A DNA stretch of 64,000 bases from Adiantum capillus-veneris (GCA_014529385.2 CM043970.1:61991996-62055995); one strand, 5' to 3'. Counted from the stretch's first letter, positions 1 to 11,800 are shown. Notes: generated by a model not told the origin, from the letters alone. Program-made: numbers and translations.

Positions 1-30
1 GCCTCCATTCCGGACCTTTAAGGAGCACCA

Positions 31-45
31 CCCCCCCCCCCCCCC
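31..45. repeat. poly-C tract (15 nt)
   Basis: An uninterrupted run of C at the window edge. The rest of 1-400 holds no gene that I can support; open frames there have no recognisable motif. Confidence 0.9.
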
Positions 46-409
46 TCTTTCACGGGGCCCTTATTCAGTCCTTCCTGTCCCAGTTATCGTGCTCTACATC
101 TCGTCTCCGAGAACGATTTAAGCAGAAGATGAAGAAGCGGATCGTACCTGTAGGTGGTATGACCGCAGAAAGAGCAGGAATGTTCACGTGACGCGGGCTG
201 TTGGTGCCGATGGGCGGCACTACAAGCAACTGCTTGTGCTTTTTTTGTGCTCTGCCGCCAGCAGGGCAAGGCATCCACGGCCAAGCCAAGGCCTTCGGGC
301 TGCAAGTCCAGCAGCTCGAGGGCATCACGTTACATTCTAGTGAAAGATCACCATAAATACTGAGACCTTGACAATGAGGCTTGATTCATCTATATGTATA
401 TGTAGTCCG

Positions 410-860
410 TGATAAACCAAGCCTTTCAGGAAATCAATGAAAACGGGGCCAAACATTATAAATCAAGAATTGGCCAAACATTATAAATCAAGAATTGGCA
501 CGAATCTTTGACGATGCGCATTGAAGGGAAAGGAGTTGCAAAACAAAGTAGGGTATGATTCATCAAAAGATGAATAATATCCAACAGCACCTATTGGCCT
601 TGATGAACCAAGCTTTTTAGGAAATAAAAAATCAAATGAGTAGGGGGCCCAATCATTATAAATGAAGAACTAGTATGGTCTACTTTCGTCTCTCTCCCTC
701 TTATCGTGCACATAGGATTTTTGGACTGTAGCCTTCATTTCGCAGTTTCGACACATGTAAAGTGCACTCTTTCTGTCGTTATAGAATCCATAAAGATTGG
801 CACGAATCTTTGAGATACCCATTGAAGGAAAAGGAGCTGCGAAACAAAGTAGGGGAGTCG
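410..860. repeat. cluster of short diverged direct repeats
   Basis: Two kinds of repeat are interleaved. A module with 'accaagc', 'aggaaat' and 'cattataaat' occurs near 412-470 and again near 604-670; within the first, a unit of about 25 bp is tandemly doubled (about 447-496). A second module with 'ttggcacgaatctttga' and 'caaagtaggg' occurs at about 493-553 and 793-855. The copies are diverged, so these are old local duplications. No coding function is visible. Confidence 0.7.
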
Positions 861-1149
861 TCGGGCAAGGGTCACAGAGTAGTGAAATACTCCTTTCCCC
901 TCTATATTTAGAGGGGAATGGAGAAGACAAGCTGTTGCAAATGCTTGCAACTACGTGGCTACAAATGCTTGACGCCACAAAATGGATGCAAGAAACTGCC
1001 TTGCGCCAATCTTGCCAGCTAGGGCATGGAAGCGGCCCTACAATTCCTTGCGCCAATCTTTCCCATTAAGAGAAAGTGGCCCTGTAGTGCGCCTTGCTAG
1101 AACTACCTCCTAGAGTTGAGATCTGTCTCTCTCGATGCAGGCAAGTGCG

Positions 1150-1150
<1 letters not shown>

Positions 1151-1180
<30 letters not shown>
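1151..1180. repeat. (CT)n followed by (GC)n microsatellite
   Basis: An alternating CT run passes directly into alternating CG. The surrounding 860-1600 stretch shows no supported gene. Confidence 0.85.
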
Positions 1181-1181
<1 letters not shown>

Positions 1182-1610
1182 GAAAGTGTGCTCTCTCTTG
1201 GCAAACAATTAAAGTGCAAAGCCTTGAACAGCTAGAACTCTTTGGTGCTCTCGCCGAATCCCAGCCTTGAACTGCAGGGAACACTGACAGCCCCCCTTCG
1301 CCACCATGAGTTAGCCATCAGCAGGAGCGGAGTCATCCCTCAACCTTCCATCTTGCTGGGCCCATCTCCTGCTTTTCACCATTTGTATCCCCCCTCTCCT
1401 CCAAGTTAATACTTCGGTCAGCTACTCCTACCATTCATGTTGTGCTCAACCTTTAGCGTTGCAAACACCAGCTCGACTAAGCCCTTGACCCTCCAAACTC
1501 CGGTGAGCTCGGTGAGCTCTAGAACTCAAATGCTTGAGTCCGAAATTTCCATGCATGCGTTTTCAAGGCATGGACAACTCGAGGATGCTATGCAGGGTGT
1601 ACCCACATAT

Positions 1611-1717
1611 AAGAGAGAGAGAGAGAGAGATAGATGGGAGCAATACAAGTCTACGACTGCCCTGCATCTGCATTCGTACCTTTGTATATGCATCTTCACT
1701 TAGCCTCTAGGTGTGAG

Positions 1718-1755
<38 letters not shown>

Positions 1756-1938
1756 GAGCAATACAAGTCTACGACTGCCCTGCGTCTGCATTCGTAACTT
1801 TGTATATGCATCTTCACTTAGCCTCTAGGTGTGAGAGAGAGAGAGAGAGAGAGAGAGATGGGAGCAATAAAAGTCTACGACTGCCCTGCTTCTGCATTCA
1901 TAGCTTTATATATGCATCTTCACTTAGCCTCTAGGTGT

Positions 1939-1976
<38 letters not shown>
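1611..1976. repeat. three-copy minisatellite with purine microsatellite spacers
   Basis: A unit of about 90 bp starting 'gatgggagcaata' and ending 'cctctaggtgtg' is present at about 1633, 1751 and 1857. The copies are separated by (GA)n runs of different length. After the third copy the flanking run is (CT)n (about 1941-1976) instead of (GA)n, as if the purine tract had been inverted. Apparent reading frames through it, rich in Arg-Glu, are translations of the repeat and not genes. 1977-2398 holds nothing I can assign. Confidence 0.9.
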
Positions 1977-1978
<2 letters not shown>

Positions 1979-2398
1979 CACACTTATATCCACGTGTTTT
2001 TTCAATGTGTGTAATAAACACAAGAGGAGAGCTAGTAGCTATGGCCGGCGATGCTTCATGTGCTTTGCAATGGCACAAAGTTCTAGAAGAGGATTCTCAA
2101 ATGTCACATGTAAGGGATTTCATGATTGAAAGGAGCTCCCAAGAATGAAAAGATTACCACGAGGATAGTTGGAGAGAGTTGGAGAGGCACAATTGGAGGC
2201 TGGGAGGAATATTGCTTGCCTTTGAATCATGCACAAGGCAGTGGACGGTTACAATATTACACCCTTATGATCACCCCTACTCTATCTACCGTCTCTGAGT
2301 TATGAATCTCGTCTATGTTATGCATAACTTCACAATTATCATATATCTATTGTTTCTCTACTTTGTAATCTTTTTGACTCCAATTTAATCACGATTCA

Positions 2399-3954
2399 AG
2401 TCATAAAATCTAATATCTAACCAACCCAAATGATTTTTTCATATTAAACTGATCACTTAATGTGGGAGAATAAATGGGAACAAGGCTTAATAAGATATAG
2501 ACATGTGCTTTTAGATCTATCTCAACGCAGGGCCAATGGTATAGGGATCCGTATGAGAGATGGTCTATCAAAGAGCAAGGCTAACCAATGGAGCATAAGA
2601 CCATAGGGTTATCTTTATTGAAGACCTCCAACAATTAGTGTAAAAGTCCTTTGACCTTAGGTAAGCTAGGGTTGAGTTTGAGGTGGGAATCTGGCCCAAG
2701 CTTAAGGTGCTTGATGACTGAGATGCTTGAGGTGCTTGATGATTGAGATGCTTGAGGTGCTTGACATGTTAGGGCTATACTTGAGGTGAGAACCCAGCCA
2801 AGTCTAAAGTGCTTAAGGACCAAGATTGTAGTGGGAATTGGGCCTAAGCTTGAGGGGCTTGAGGTGTCAAAAGTCAAAGATCCAATCCCTATAAGGAGGG
2901 GACGAGCCGTACACGAGGGGGGATGAGAGAGAACACTCACACAAGGCACACTTGGTACAAAGAAATCATAAGGGACACTTGTCAAGTTCCTCCTCATGTT
3001 GCCCTCATGGTGTGTCTAAAACCTATTGGTTGGCCACCCAAGGGGTCCAATGATAATTTAGAAGATTTAATTAATTGTCTTTGCGTTTATCAAGTCCTCT
3101 CTCTCAAAGGGGAAAGGGGGACACTTGTCCCAAGGCTACCCTTGTTGCTTGTAATGCCTCCTGCTTGTGATTGGCTAGGCCTGGAGGGGTCCAATGAGCT
3201 TCAAGCATGAGCTACAAGGGGGGATCGACCAAAGGTTGCTTAGGGGGTTGCTTAGGGGGTATATACTCTCCCACACACACTCTCATTATGCATTGTGCAA
3301 AGTGAAAGCTCCCTTTCCTTCTCCAAGCAAGTAGAGGTTGAGAGCCTACACCAACACTCTTGGCGATGGAGTGCAAATCCAACCAACAGCCATGCTTCAA
3401 TGCTTAAGCTTGCCAGCTTCTCCATCTTCATTACTATACTATTATGTATGCTAGCAAGAAGAATTATGATAAGTGAGGAGCTAATTCTTTCTCCTATGAA
3501 ATGTTTCTTCTTCCTCTTCCCTACCCTCATTCCCTGCTAGCTCTCTCCACCTTCAAAGGTGTTTGAGGTCTTGGGACTAAGGGTTGGGATAGTTAAAGCT
3601 TTCTTCAAAGTTTATGTTATGCTTGTGATGCATGAAGCTTTTCATCTTCATTGCATCACCTAGGTCACAAGCAACACAAAGATTGTATTGTAACAAGTCT
3701 CTCTTAATGGGAGAAATCATAATACAAATGCCTATTCGAGAGGGGACCGGCTCCACATAAATCCGGTCCTCAACTGTGGTCATGTACTCTAAATTCTCTC
3801 TCTTGCAAAAGTATTGTTCATGCCAAGTTAATTAATTGTTATGCCTATGTTGTTATCTTCAATTATGTTCACCCGCTATGCTCACAAAGTAATTTCTCAA
3901 AAGTATTGTCACTAATTTCCGTTATTCTCAAGTTAATAGGCCAATTCCATTACA
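2399..3954 (+). repeat. solo LTR of Ty3/gypsy family F
   Basis: This about 1.56 kb sequence matches, in opposite orientation, the LTR at 54321-55831 along its length: the start 'gtcataaaatctaat', the block 'tgtgggagaataaa' (2461), the 'ggtgcttga' minisatellite, the 'accggctccacataaatcc' block near 3749, and the end 'ttccattaca'. The first base pair reads AG where the other copy reads TG. Flanking 5-mers are attca (2394-2398) and attcg (3955-3959), a near-perfect target-site duplication, and no internal domain follows. A solo LTR left by LTR-LTR recombination fits best. Open frames inside it are chance. Confidence 0.8.
2700..2768 (+). repeat. 25-bp tandem repeat inside the family F LTR
   Basis: Units resembling 'ggtgcttgatgactgagatgctt' are repeated two to three times. 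The related LTR near 55440-55550 (minus strand) has a similar but differently arranged array, so the array was in the ancestral LTR and changed copy structure since. Confidence 0.75.
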
Positions 3955-4406
3955 ATTCGTGTGTATTTTGAGATCACAATAGATGTGATGTGTGTGTTGA
4001 AAAAGGAAGGGAAGGCATTCACTATCATATAGCTGATGAATGCCCAAATAGATTGTCAAATTCAAGTTTGCTACCTATGATTTTGGACTAAGCGCTATTT
4101 TGTATTAAGACATGAAAGGCAGGAGTCCTAGCACATACTAGAGTGAACTAACTTTTAGCCCTTATGTGAGTCGTGTCATCATTTATTTGTGGGTTTAGAT
4201 AATGAGTGTCAAACTTTTCTTTTCACATCTCTGTAAGCATGTCTTTCTTTGTGCTTCATCTTGAAAATGTGAGCAATTTATTCAAATCTCTTTTTCTTTT
4301 CACTTTTCCCCTATGTAAGCTATTATTTCTTACTCCCAAAGAATATACTTCATTTTAAAAATGTTACCATTTTCGCTTTTTGAGCAAAGTTTAACCACAT
4401 AGTAGC

Positions 4407-4410
<4 letters not shown>

Positions 4411-4470
<60 letters not shown>
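4411..4470. repeat. (CT)30 microsatellite at the left edge of Copia-A
   Basis: Perfect TC alternation followed by 'gtgcgcgcgct' and then the LTR at 4482. A second CT tract abuts the other end of the element at 9652, which suggests insertion into a pre-existing CT tract. The preceding interval 3955-4410 contains no recognisable feature. Confidence 0.9.
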
Positions 4471-4473
<3 letters not shown>

Positions 4474-4481
4474 CGCGCGCT

Positions 4482-4709
4482 CGTTGGAATTAGGGTTGCA
4501 GAGAAACGCACACAGCTTGGAGAAGATGAAGGAAGCTCAATGCACACAACAGAGAGTGTATTACTTAGTGTGCAATGGAAAGATATATAGCCCTAGAATG
4601 AATGGGCATATATACAATGCACGGGCCAAAAAACCTCTTAAAGAGGGAAAAAATGCCCCGGCGGTCCTAGTGTGTTCACACACATCACTACCACATGTAT
4701 ATGGTAACA
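4482..4709 (-). repeat. 3' LTR of Copia-A
   Basis: Reads TGTTACCATATAC...TTCCAACG on the minus strand, so the terminal CA has mutated to CG. Length 228 bp. The polypurine tract lies immediately beside it at 4710-4722. It is closely related to the 227-bp LTR at 9425-9651 and to the LTRs of Copia-B. Confidence 0.9.
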
Positions 4710-4788
4710 AATCCCCCTTGGAGTGATGCGGTGAACTCTCAAGAGCTGGCACATGAGTAGAGGGAAGTGCCATGCCCTGAGGACATGA

Positions 4789-5260
4789 TCAGTCCACAAA
4801 GGGGAGTAAGCCCAAAGCTTTGCGGAAAGCTTTAAACTTCTCACAAGACAATACCTTTGTGAAAAGATATGCAAGGTTGTCCTATGTTGGCACATAAGCC
4901 AAGCTGATCTCTCCTGCTGAGAGCCTCTCCCTGACATAGTGGTAATGCACCTCAATGTGCTTTGTACGAGCATGAAAAATTGGGTTCCTCGCAACTGCCA
5001 ATGCGCTCTGACTGTCAATGTAGATAGTGTTGGCAGTGTCATGTCCAACACCTAAATCAGCCATAAGGCGTATGAGCCATACACACTCAATCGTAGCTGT
5101 GAAGACTGCCCTGTACTCAGCCTCACAACTTGAAGTGGCCACAGTAAGTTGCTTCTTGCTCAGCCATGATATACATGAACTGCCAAGCAGGAAACAAAAA
5201 CCACTTGTGGACCTGGCGTGTCAAAAAAACCAGCCCAATCTGAGTCCTAAAAAGCATGTA
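4789..5260 (-). pseudogene. Copia-A RNase H domain (C-terminal pol)
   Basis: The minus-strand translation contains the copia RNase H signature ATSSCEAEYRA (about 5142-5110), then DSQSALAVARNP, FHARTKHIEVHYHYVRE and the typical tail ending LLPFVD before the stop at about 4789. Upstream, the segment DLHAF.DSDWAG marks the first catalytic region. The frame is broken between the reverse transcriptase and here, and the preserved open stretch is only about 86 codons. Confidence 0.9.
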
Positions 5261-6754
5261 AGTCTAGCGGCAATGATCCCCCCTTGGGATAAAACAAGCC
5301 AAGATGTAAAGTGCCACTAAGGTAGCAGAAATCCTCTCGACGGCCTGTCAATGCTTAGACCCTGGGCTATGCATAAATCTGCTGACTTGTGAGACTGCAA
5401 ACTGAATATCTGGCCTCGTGTTGCATACAATGAGGCAGCCAATAGCAGTTTGATAAAGAGTGACATTAGCAGGATCACCAGCATCATGTAGACTTAACTA
5501 CAAACCTGTTTCCATGGCAGTGTTAAAAATAGGTTTGCAATCCTCAAGTCCAAATTTACAGAGCAATGTCTCTATGTAACTTTTCTGACATAAGGCAATA
5601 CCACCATCACACTGCTTAAACTGTATGCCCAAGTAATGATGCAACAGTCCCAAATCTTTCATCTTGAAAGTAGCATTCAAATTAGCCTTAAATTCAGCAA
5701 TATGTGCCTCATTGGGACCAGTGATCAGCAAATCATCCACATAAAGAACAACAATGAGAAGTACATCACCTTCACGCTTTACATACAATGTGCTTTCTGT
5801 TGGACTGTTGCAAAAGCCTCGTTTGACCTAATGAGTGTCAGCATTCGCATACCAAGCACGAGGAGATTTCTTCAACCCATACAAAGCCTTCTTACATCTG
5901 CACACTTTGTCCTCTCGTCCTTTCTTGACAAAACCACGAGCCTGTGTTACATAAACTTCCTCAAATATGTCACCATTCAAGAAAGCAGTAACATTGTCTG
6001 ATTGATGTACATCCCAACCAAAATGAGGTGCCAATGCACATAGAAAACGAATAGTAGTCATATGAAAAGTGGGAGCAAAAGTTTCTTCATAATCTATGCC
6101 TTTTTGTTGTGCATAACCCTCTGCAATAAGTCGAGCCTTATGGCAATCGATCTCACCATTCGGCTTGCGTTTCAACTTGTAAACCCACTTCGTACCAATG
6201 GCCTTTTTGCCAGAAGGCAAATCACATAAAGTCCATGTGTCATTTTCTATAAGTGCATCATATTTTGATTGCATGGTAGCCATCCAATTTTTTGAATTTT
6301 GTGCTTCATCAAAAGACAGAGATTCCTCAACATCAAGTAAGCTATACACAGCCAAAGCATAACAATGTGATACATAGGATGCATGGCCAGAGCCTGAACG
6401 AGTATGACTAGACAAAGGTGCATCCAATTTACTGTCAGGCAATGTATGCACTAGCCATTTTCGCATACCTCTAGCCTGCTCATTTTCAGCCCTTTCCTTA
6501 TCAAGTACATCATGTACATCTGCATCAGTAATAGGCTGATCTGTAACATTTTTAAAAACCCCCATAGGTTGTACATTTGCCTCATTGGAATTTACATTCG
6601 TACTTCCACCACTGAAAAGAGGCAACAAAGTGTCATAAATGTCTTGTGAGCTAACACTATTGTCTCTAGTACACCACAACAAGGGCTGAATAGAATCCTT
6701 CACAAACACAACATCCCATGAAACCAGAATACGCTTTGTTTGTGGATGATACAA
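5261..6754 (-). pseudogene. Copia-A reverse transcriptase
   Basis: One frame at 6754-5828 (308 codons) includes NSKNWMATMQSKYDALIEN, TWTLCDLPSGKKAIGTKWVYK, RLIAEGYAQ, IDYEETFAP and VTAFLNGDIFEEVYV, the standard order of a Ty1/copia RVT_2 domain. After a frameshift, the catalytic YVDDLLITG motif follows at about 5740-5715 (open frame 5788-5498). The polymerase is therefore split over at least two frames and cannot give a full protein. The part before the RVT motifs (NPQTKRILVSWDVVF-like) links it to the integrase. Confidence 0.93.
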
Positions 6755-6984
6755 CGTGTAACCTTTGCTTTCAGCACTATAACAAACAAAAATAAATTTG
6801 ACAGCCTTATCATCCTATTTTTTGCGCTGTGTTTGTGGCACCAAAGCATATCCTAAAGGGCCAAAACCACGCATGTGCTCAATAGAAGGCTTTCTATCAT
6901 GCCATGCTTCATATGGAGTAATAGATTGCAAGCTTTCGTAGGACACCTGTTTAATACATAAGTGGCACACATGATGGCCTCAAG

Positions 6985-7500
6985 TCAAAATGAATGCGGC
7001 AACGCTTGACTTTTGACCATACATTGTGTCATTTTCGTAAGTGACCTGTTTTTCCTCTCTGCAACACGATTTTGCTGAGGGGTATAAAGCACTGTACATT
7101 GGTGTTTTATCCCATGACTAGCTAGAAATGCATTAAATTCATGAGACATATACTCCCCTCCTCGATCGGAATGGAGGGTGTCCATAGTACATTTCTTGAC
7201 ATTTTCAGCCACAACCAGAAATTTTTTGAAGCACATATATACTTCATACTTCGCTTTAAGCGGATATACCCATGCATACCTGGAGTAATCATCAATAAAA
7301 GTCACGAAGTAAAGGTATTTTCCCAAGGACGGAGTTTGCATGGGCCCACAAACATCATTATGCACAAGCTGCAACCTGCATGTGGCCCTAACTGAACCAT
7401 TTGGAAACTTAGAACACTGCATCTTACCCAAAATATAGCCTTCACAAACATGTTTGGCTAGTGCTTCATGAGGTGGCAAAGAAGCAACCATATAAGATTT
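6985..7500 (-). pseudogene. Copia-A integrase core
   Basis: The minus-strand frame shows HNDVCGPM (first catalytic Asp), FIDDYSRYAWVYPLK, LHSDRGGEYMSHEF (second Asp) and QQNRVAERKNRSL (catalytic Glu), i.e. the DDE triad of a retroviral-type integrase. A stop separates it from the preceding GAG-pre-integrase motif, and another break separates it from reverse transcriptase. All three catalytic acids are retained despite the decay. Confidence 0.93.
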
Positions 7501-7998
7501 CTACAAACGGAGCAAATTGGCAAAATTCATATGACCAAAACGTGCATGCCATAGTTTTGCATCTGAAATAGCCTTTAAATCCACAATTGCATTTGCAAAA
7601 CTTTGTCCACACTTGTCATACAAAGTGAGCTTATACAACCCACGGCACAAAAGGCCAGATGCAACAATTTTATCACCAAAACGGAGATCTTGAACTGTAT
7701 ATCTGTCATCCACAAATTTGACTACAAGTCCAAGTCTAGCAAGTGCAGATACAGACAAAAGATTCTTCTTGATCCCAGGTACATAAAGTGCATCAACAAG
7801 TGTGAAAGAACTGCCATTTGCATCAGTAAGCAGAATCTTTCCAACTCCCTTAACCGGATAAGAGGCATTGTTGGCACAAGTGACAGAATACCCATAAGGG
7901 ACAGACTCGAGAGAGGTGAACAATTCACGATGTGAGGTAATGTGCTTTGTAGCACTAGTGTCAAAATACCACACATGTGAATCTGCAGCAACTGACAT
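7501..7998 (-). pseudogene. Copia-A protease and GAG-pre-integrase domain
   Basis: Opens with HVWYFDTSATKHIT, the position of the aspartic protease active site; the usual DSGA/DTGA has become DTSA, which changes the catalytic Gly. LYVPGIKKNLLSVSALARLG follows, then the GAG-pre-integrase motif KLWHARFGHMNFANLLRL near the end. Copia-B (34594 onward) keeps DTGA at the same site, so the change is specific to this copy. Confidence 0.9.
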
Positions 7999-8033
7999 GC
8001 ATGCATCATGGAAAGCAGGATTGTAAGTGCACT

Positions 8034-9059
8034 CTACACTAAAAGCCCATTCTCATCAACATCAGCATCACAGTCTCCTTTCATAGAAGACACAACAATG
8101 GCTGCATTTGTAGTGGAACCAACATTTGCAGTGGAACCACCCTCTTTCTTCTTAGCCTCTTTGGCCTTCAATTTAGGACACTGCTTGATCAAGTGATCAT
8201 TAGCTTTACAATAATGGCAACGCATCTTCTTTTTTCCCTTATCACCAGAATTTCTAGACGAATTGCTGCCAGCAGAATCATTAGGAACAGGATTTTTGCC
8301 ACTCGTAGGCAGAACCATAAGAAGTGGTTGGATTGTTGTTACCACCCTTTCTTTGAGAAGTAATAAAAGCCTGTTCAACCGCACGCTGCCTAGTCCTGTT
8401 TTTTCTAGAAAGTGACTCTTGCAATAACAATGTGCATAATGCATCAAACTTGACAACTTCAGGATTTCCTTGGGTCATAAGTCTCCAAGTACTAGCAAAA
8501 GTCTGGTAAGAATCTGGTAAGGCATCAAGAACAGTCTACATAAGGGAACTGTCTGAAATGACTTCACCTCTGCAGAAATAAGTTGCTCATTGAGACCGGC
8601 AAGGAAAGTGTCCATATCATCTTCCTCATGCATAATCTTTGATTCTAGCTCTTTACGGAGCAAAGCAATTTTTGCCTCATTCCGGCTTGCATAAAGACCA
8701 GCCAGAATATCCCAAGCGTGTTCAGCAGATTTCGATGAACAAATGTGAGGAGTAATGGTGTGCTTCACAAACAACACAATCAACGCATGAGCCTGCGCAT
8801 CCTTTACATCCCAACGAGCTTGTTCTGTCGTAGGCAAAACAACTCTAATAGCAACAATCCTTGCAGCAAGACCTGCAACATCCTCAACATCGCCTACATC
8901 CTCAGAACCAGGACGTACATCAATGCCCTGCACAATATTCTAGATGCCCTTTGAGACAAGAACATGTTGCATCATATAAGCCCACATAGGGTAATTATCC
9001 CCATCCAACCTGTCATCAGCACCAAACATCTTGAACACATATGTGTTGTTGTCAGCCAT
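8034..9059 (-). pseudogene. Copia-A gag with CCHC zinc knuckle
   Basis: Gag begins MADNNTYVFKMFGADDRLDG at 9059, followed by NYPMWAYMMQHVLVSKG (UBN2-type capsid start). A stop near 8940 and later frameshifts split it into frames at 9059-8940, 8933-8475, 8478-8281 and 8456-8034. The last contains CHYCKANDHLIKQC, a perfect CX2CX4HX4C zinc knuckle, followed by a Lys/Glu-rich tail. The ATG at 9059 was chosen because Copia-B begins the same way. Confidence 0.9.
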
Positions 9060-9424
9060 GGTAAATACTGCACCTGATGTGAAAAATGTCCGAAAAGAGG
9101 AGAAACGAAGCGGGAACAACACGTGTTATATAGCACAAACCGTAGAAGACTGTAAGGCACATGTTATGCAGAAAATGGCACTGACAAAAATTTTGCACAC
9201 AATGACGAAATTGCTCGTGCAGACCTGCCTGTAGTGGAAACGGAGGCCGAAATAAGCCCGAATTAGAAATTTGAGCAGGCTAAGTTCTAGGAGTTTGCCC
9301 AGAATATTTGTCGACCTATCTGAACGCTTGCCAAACCTCACTGAAATCGGAGAAAGTGAGCAAGCGTGTGCTGGAGCAAGCTGGGGACTAAGCCCCGGAG
9401 GACGCAACCTGCTTTGATACCAAT

Positions 9425-9649
9425 TGTTGGAATTAGGGTTGCAGAGAAACGCACACAGCTTGGAGAAGACGAAGGAAGCTCAAGGCACATAACAGAGATT
9501 GTATTACTTAGTGTGCAATGGAAAGATAGATAGCCCTAGAATGAATGGGCGTATATACAATGCACAGGGGAAAAAACCTCCTATAGAGGGAAAAATGCCA
9601 CGGTGGTCCTAGTGTGTTCACACACATCACTACCACATGTATATGGTAA

Positions 9650-9651
<2 letters not shown>
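9425..9651 (-). repeat. 5' LTR of Copia-A
   Basis: 227 bp, with TG...CA ends (plus-strand start tgttggaatt, end ggtaaca). On the minus strand it is followed after ATT by the primer-binding site TGGTATCAAAGC at 9422-9411. It abuts a (CT)26 tract at 9652. Confidence 0.9.
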
Positions 9652-9707
<56 letters not shown>

Positions 9708-9725
9708 CCCCCCCCCCCCCCCCCC
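9652..9725. repeat. compound (CT)26-(C)21 microsatellite
   Basis: Perfect CT alternation to 9704 passes directly into 21 C residues. It borders the LTR of Copia-A. Confidence 0.95.
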
Positions 9726-9904
9726 TACTTCTGTGTGTGTTTTCTCGCTTTTAAATAGTGGATATACAAAGAAAGACAATAGTGAATATCCACTTTTTGT
9801 GAGAAAGCTCACAAATGATGATGAATTAAAAAATTACATAAATCTTATGTAGGAGAGCATTGTTAGAGGTGGCGGGAGTCCCACTCATTCTATGTATGGT
9901 GTAG

Positions 9905-9990
<86 letters not shown>
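9905..9990. repeat. (CT)43 microsatellite
   Basis: Perfect CT alternation. The interval 9991-11139 that follows shows no recognisable gene; short open frames there lack motifs. Confidence 0.95.
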
Positions 9991-9992
<2 letters not shown>

Positions 9993-11139
9993 TTTTTTGG
10001 CACAAAAAGTGGTTGTATATTGTGTACACAAAGAGACCACTGGGGATGCTCAAAGGCCTATCACCCAGAGGATGTACAAGATGAGAAGTACAGAGTGTAA
10101 CGTGGACATGAAGGTGGAATGTGTCAAGAATACAAAATGGACCATTGCAAGGTGCGTAGTGCCATGTGATGTGTCCATGGTCCATACTAGAAAGTAATGA
10201 AGTTGGTGCCCATGTCTTCAAGAAAGACCATCGATGTGTCTTCATTGCCCTTGAAGAGCCCGCTCAAGTATCCCATAGGCTGCAGAGAGTATACAACAGC
10301 TCGGTTCGAATGGCTATCAAATTGATCCATGTTGAGGAAGATTGTGAGCACACATAAACTTACACATTATCAATAAAGTGATGTTGTAGATCTTAGTAAA
10401 ATATGTTTTCCTCTCAAAGAAGTCCAACTCATGGAAAATATCTAGAACCATGTGTAAATTGTGCAATTTACAACCCAATAATGTAAGCTTGAGTGTCGGT
10501 CCTATCAAGGAGCCCTAAAAATGGGTGTGTGACCCCCAAAATTGTAAAAGCCATGCGATTGCCCTCCACGTCATAAATCTATTATGAACTCCCACTCTAA
10601 TGAACAAACAAAAAATCACACTCCACACTAGTTGAGCATATGGACAAGACCAAAAACAATGCCGTAAGGACTCAAAGTACATCTCTAGCAAGTCGGATCA
10701 TGACAAGTAATCTCAGATCAAGTGCCAATAGGAAATCCTATATGCACAAATATCCACATGAAATAACATATCTAATGGCTGATCCTGATGCTCCAAATGC
10801 ATGTCCAAATCTCTTGCTAAAAAGCTGGAGAGATGCACTATACCTCTAACTAATGTGGACTGTGAGTTGGGCATCATGTCCTCAAGATGGTCCTTCTCCC
10901 AAAGGACTTGACCTCTAAATAAGGGCACTGCCACTCACCAAGATCCCAATCTAGCTCAACCAATGGCCGTCCCTACCAAATCCACAACCTCCAAAGTGGT
11001 GCCTCCTCTGCAGTGAAAACAAGGTCAACACAAGAACACCATCTTAATTAAAGAGCCCACCACCCAAATAGGCTGCCATACCAACATTGAGATGCAAAAA
11101 TCTGAATTCTCCTATCATGCTTTGGCATCAACATTGATA

Positions 11140-11800
11140 TCCAAGGTTGATAGGATGAATAAGGATTTCTTTTCACATTTCAAGGAGTGATCAATGGGGA
11201 CTTCTATTAGGGCCATGCATGATTCTTCAAACAAGTTACACACAGATATTGATGAGGTTGCTAACATTGCTTGAGACTATTTTGAGCTCTTGTTTATTGT
11301 AGATCAATTGACTATTCATGTGATGCATGCCAGAGAGGAGGTTTGCGGCTAGTGGTTACACAAGCTATGACTCACAGTTTACAGACTTCTCTTCATTATG
11401 GAGGAGATGCATGATGTAGTGGTTGGTATTGATGGTGTCTCTTATTCGGGAGAGGATGGATTGACTACACAACTTTTCTTGCAACTTTTGGATGCTCTCT
11501 ATTCAATTATGCTCTCTAGTTTGCAACATATTTTTGTTACAAAGGAGATGCCTCCCACTATGGTCTTAGGGCTCATTTTTCTTGTACGGAAAGGCAAAGA
11601 TGCATCTTCCTTTTAATAGTGGAGGCTGATCACTCTCATGTCTCCCGTGTATAAGATTTTAGCCCGCATGATTAGTATGTGTTTGAGACCTTTTTTGACT
11701 GACCTCATTCATCCTTCACATATAGAATTTGTGCAAGATAGATGCATTTTGGACAAGATCTTCACCTTTTATAACACAGATGAGTAGGCACAATTGTTAG
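11140..11800 (+). pseudogene. LINE reverse transcriptase fragment
   Basis: The plus-strand translation follows the plant L1-type pattern: a linker with LHTDIDEVANIA.DYFELLF, then GEDGLTTQLFLQLLDALYSI, PPTMVLGLIFLVRKGKDASSF, then after stops WRLITLMSPVYKILARMI and CLRPFLTDLIHPSHIEFVQD with RCILDKIFTFYN. These correspond to conserved RT blocks (PGxDGL, IxLIxK, WRPITL, QxGFxxxR). Several stops break it, and the YxDD region is not recognisable downstream. 11801-12402 may be more of the same element but I cannot align it. Confidence 0.8.

Larger units (their letters stand above)
4482..9651 (-). mobile_element. Copia-A: full-length degenerate Ty1/copia retrotransposon
   Basis: On the minus strand the order is 5' LTR (9425-9651), primer-binding site (9403-9422, TGGTATCAAAGC, matching initiator tRNA-Met apart from one base), gag, protease, integrase, reverse transcriptase, RNase H, a polypurine tract (4710-4722, AAGGGGGAT on the minus strand) and 3' LTR (4482-4709). 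Integrase preceding reverse transcriptase is diagnostic of Ty1/copia. The LTRs differ at roughly 15 of 228 positions by eye, and the coding region carries several frameshifts and stops, so the element is old and dead. No clear target-site duplication is seen; both ends lie at CT repeats. Confidence 0.93.

Noticed and set aside
1437-2148. Several open frames rich in Arg-Glu or Ser-Leu
   Set aside because: They are translations of GA/CT microsatellites and of the 90-bp minisatellite.
4561-5051. Open frames overlapping the Copia-A 3' LTR and RNase H in other frames
   Set aside because: Shadows of the RNase H frame and of the LTR.
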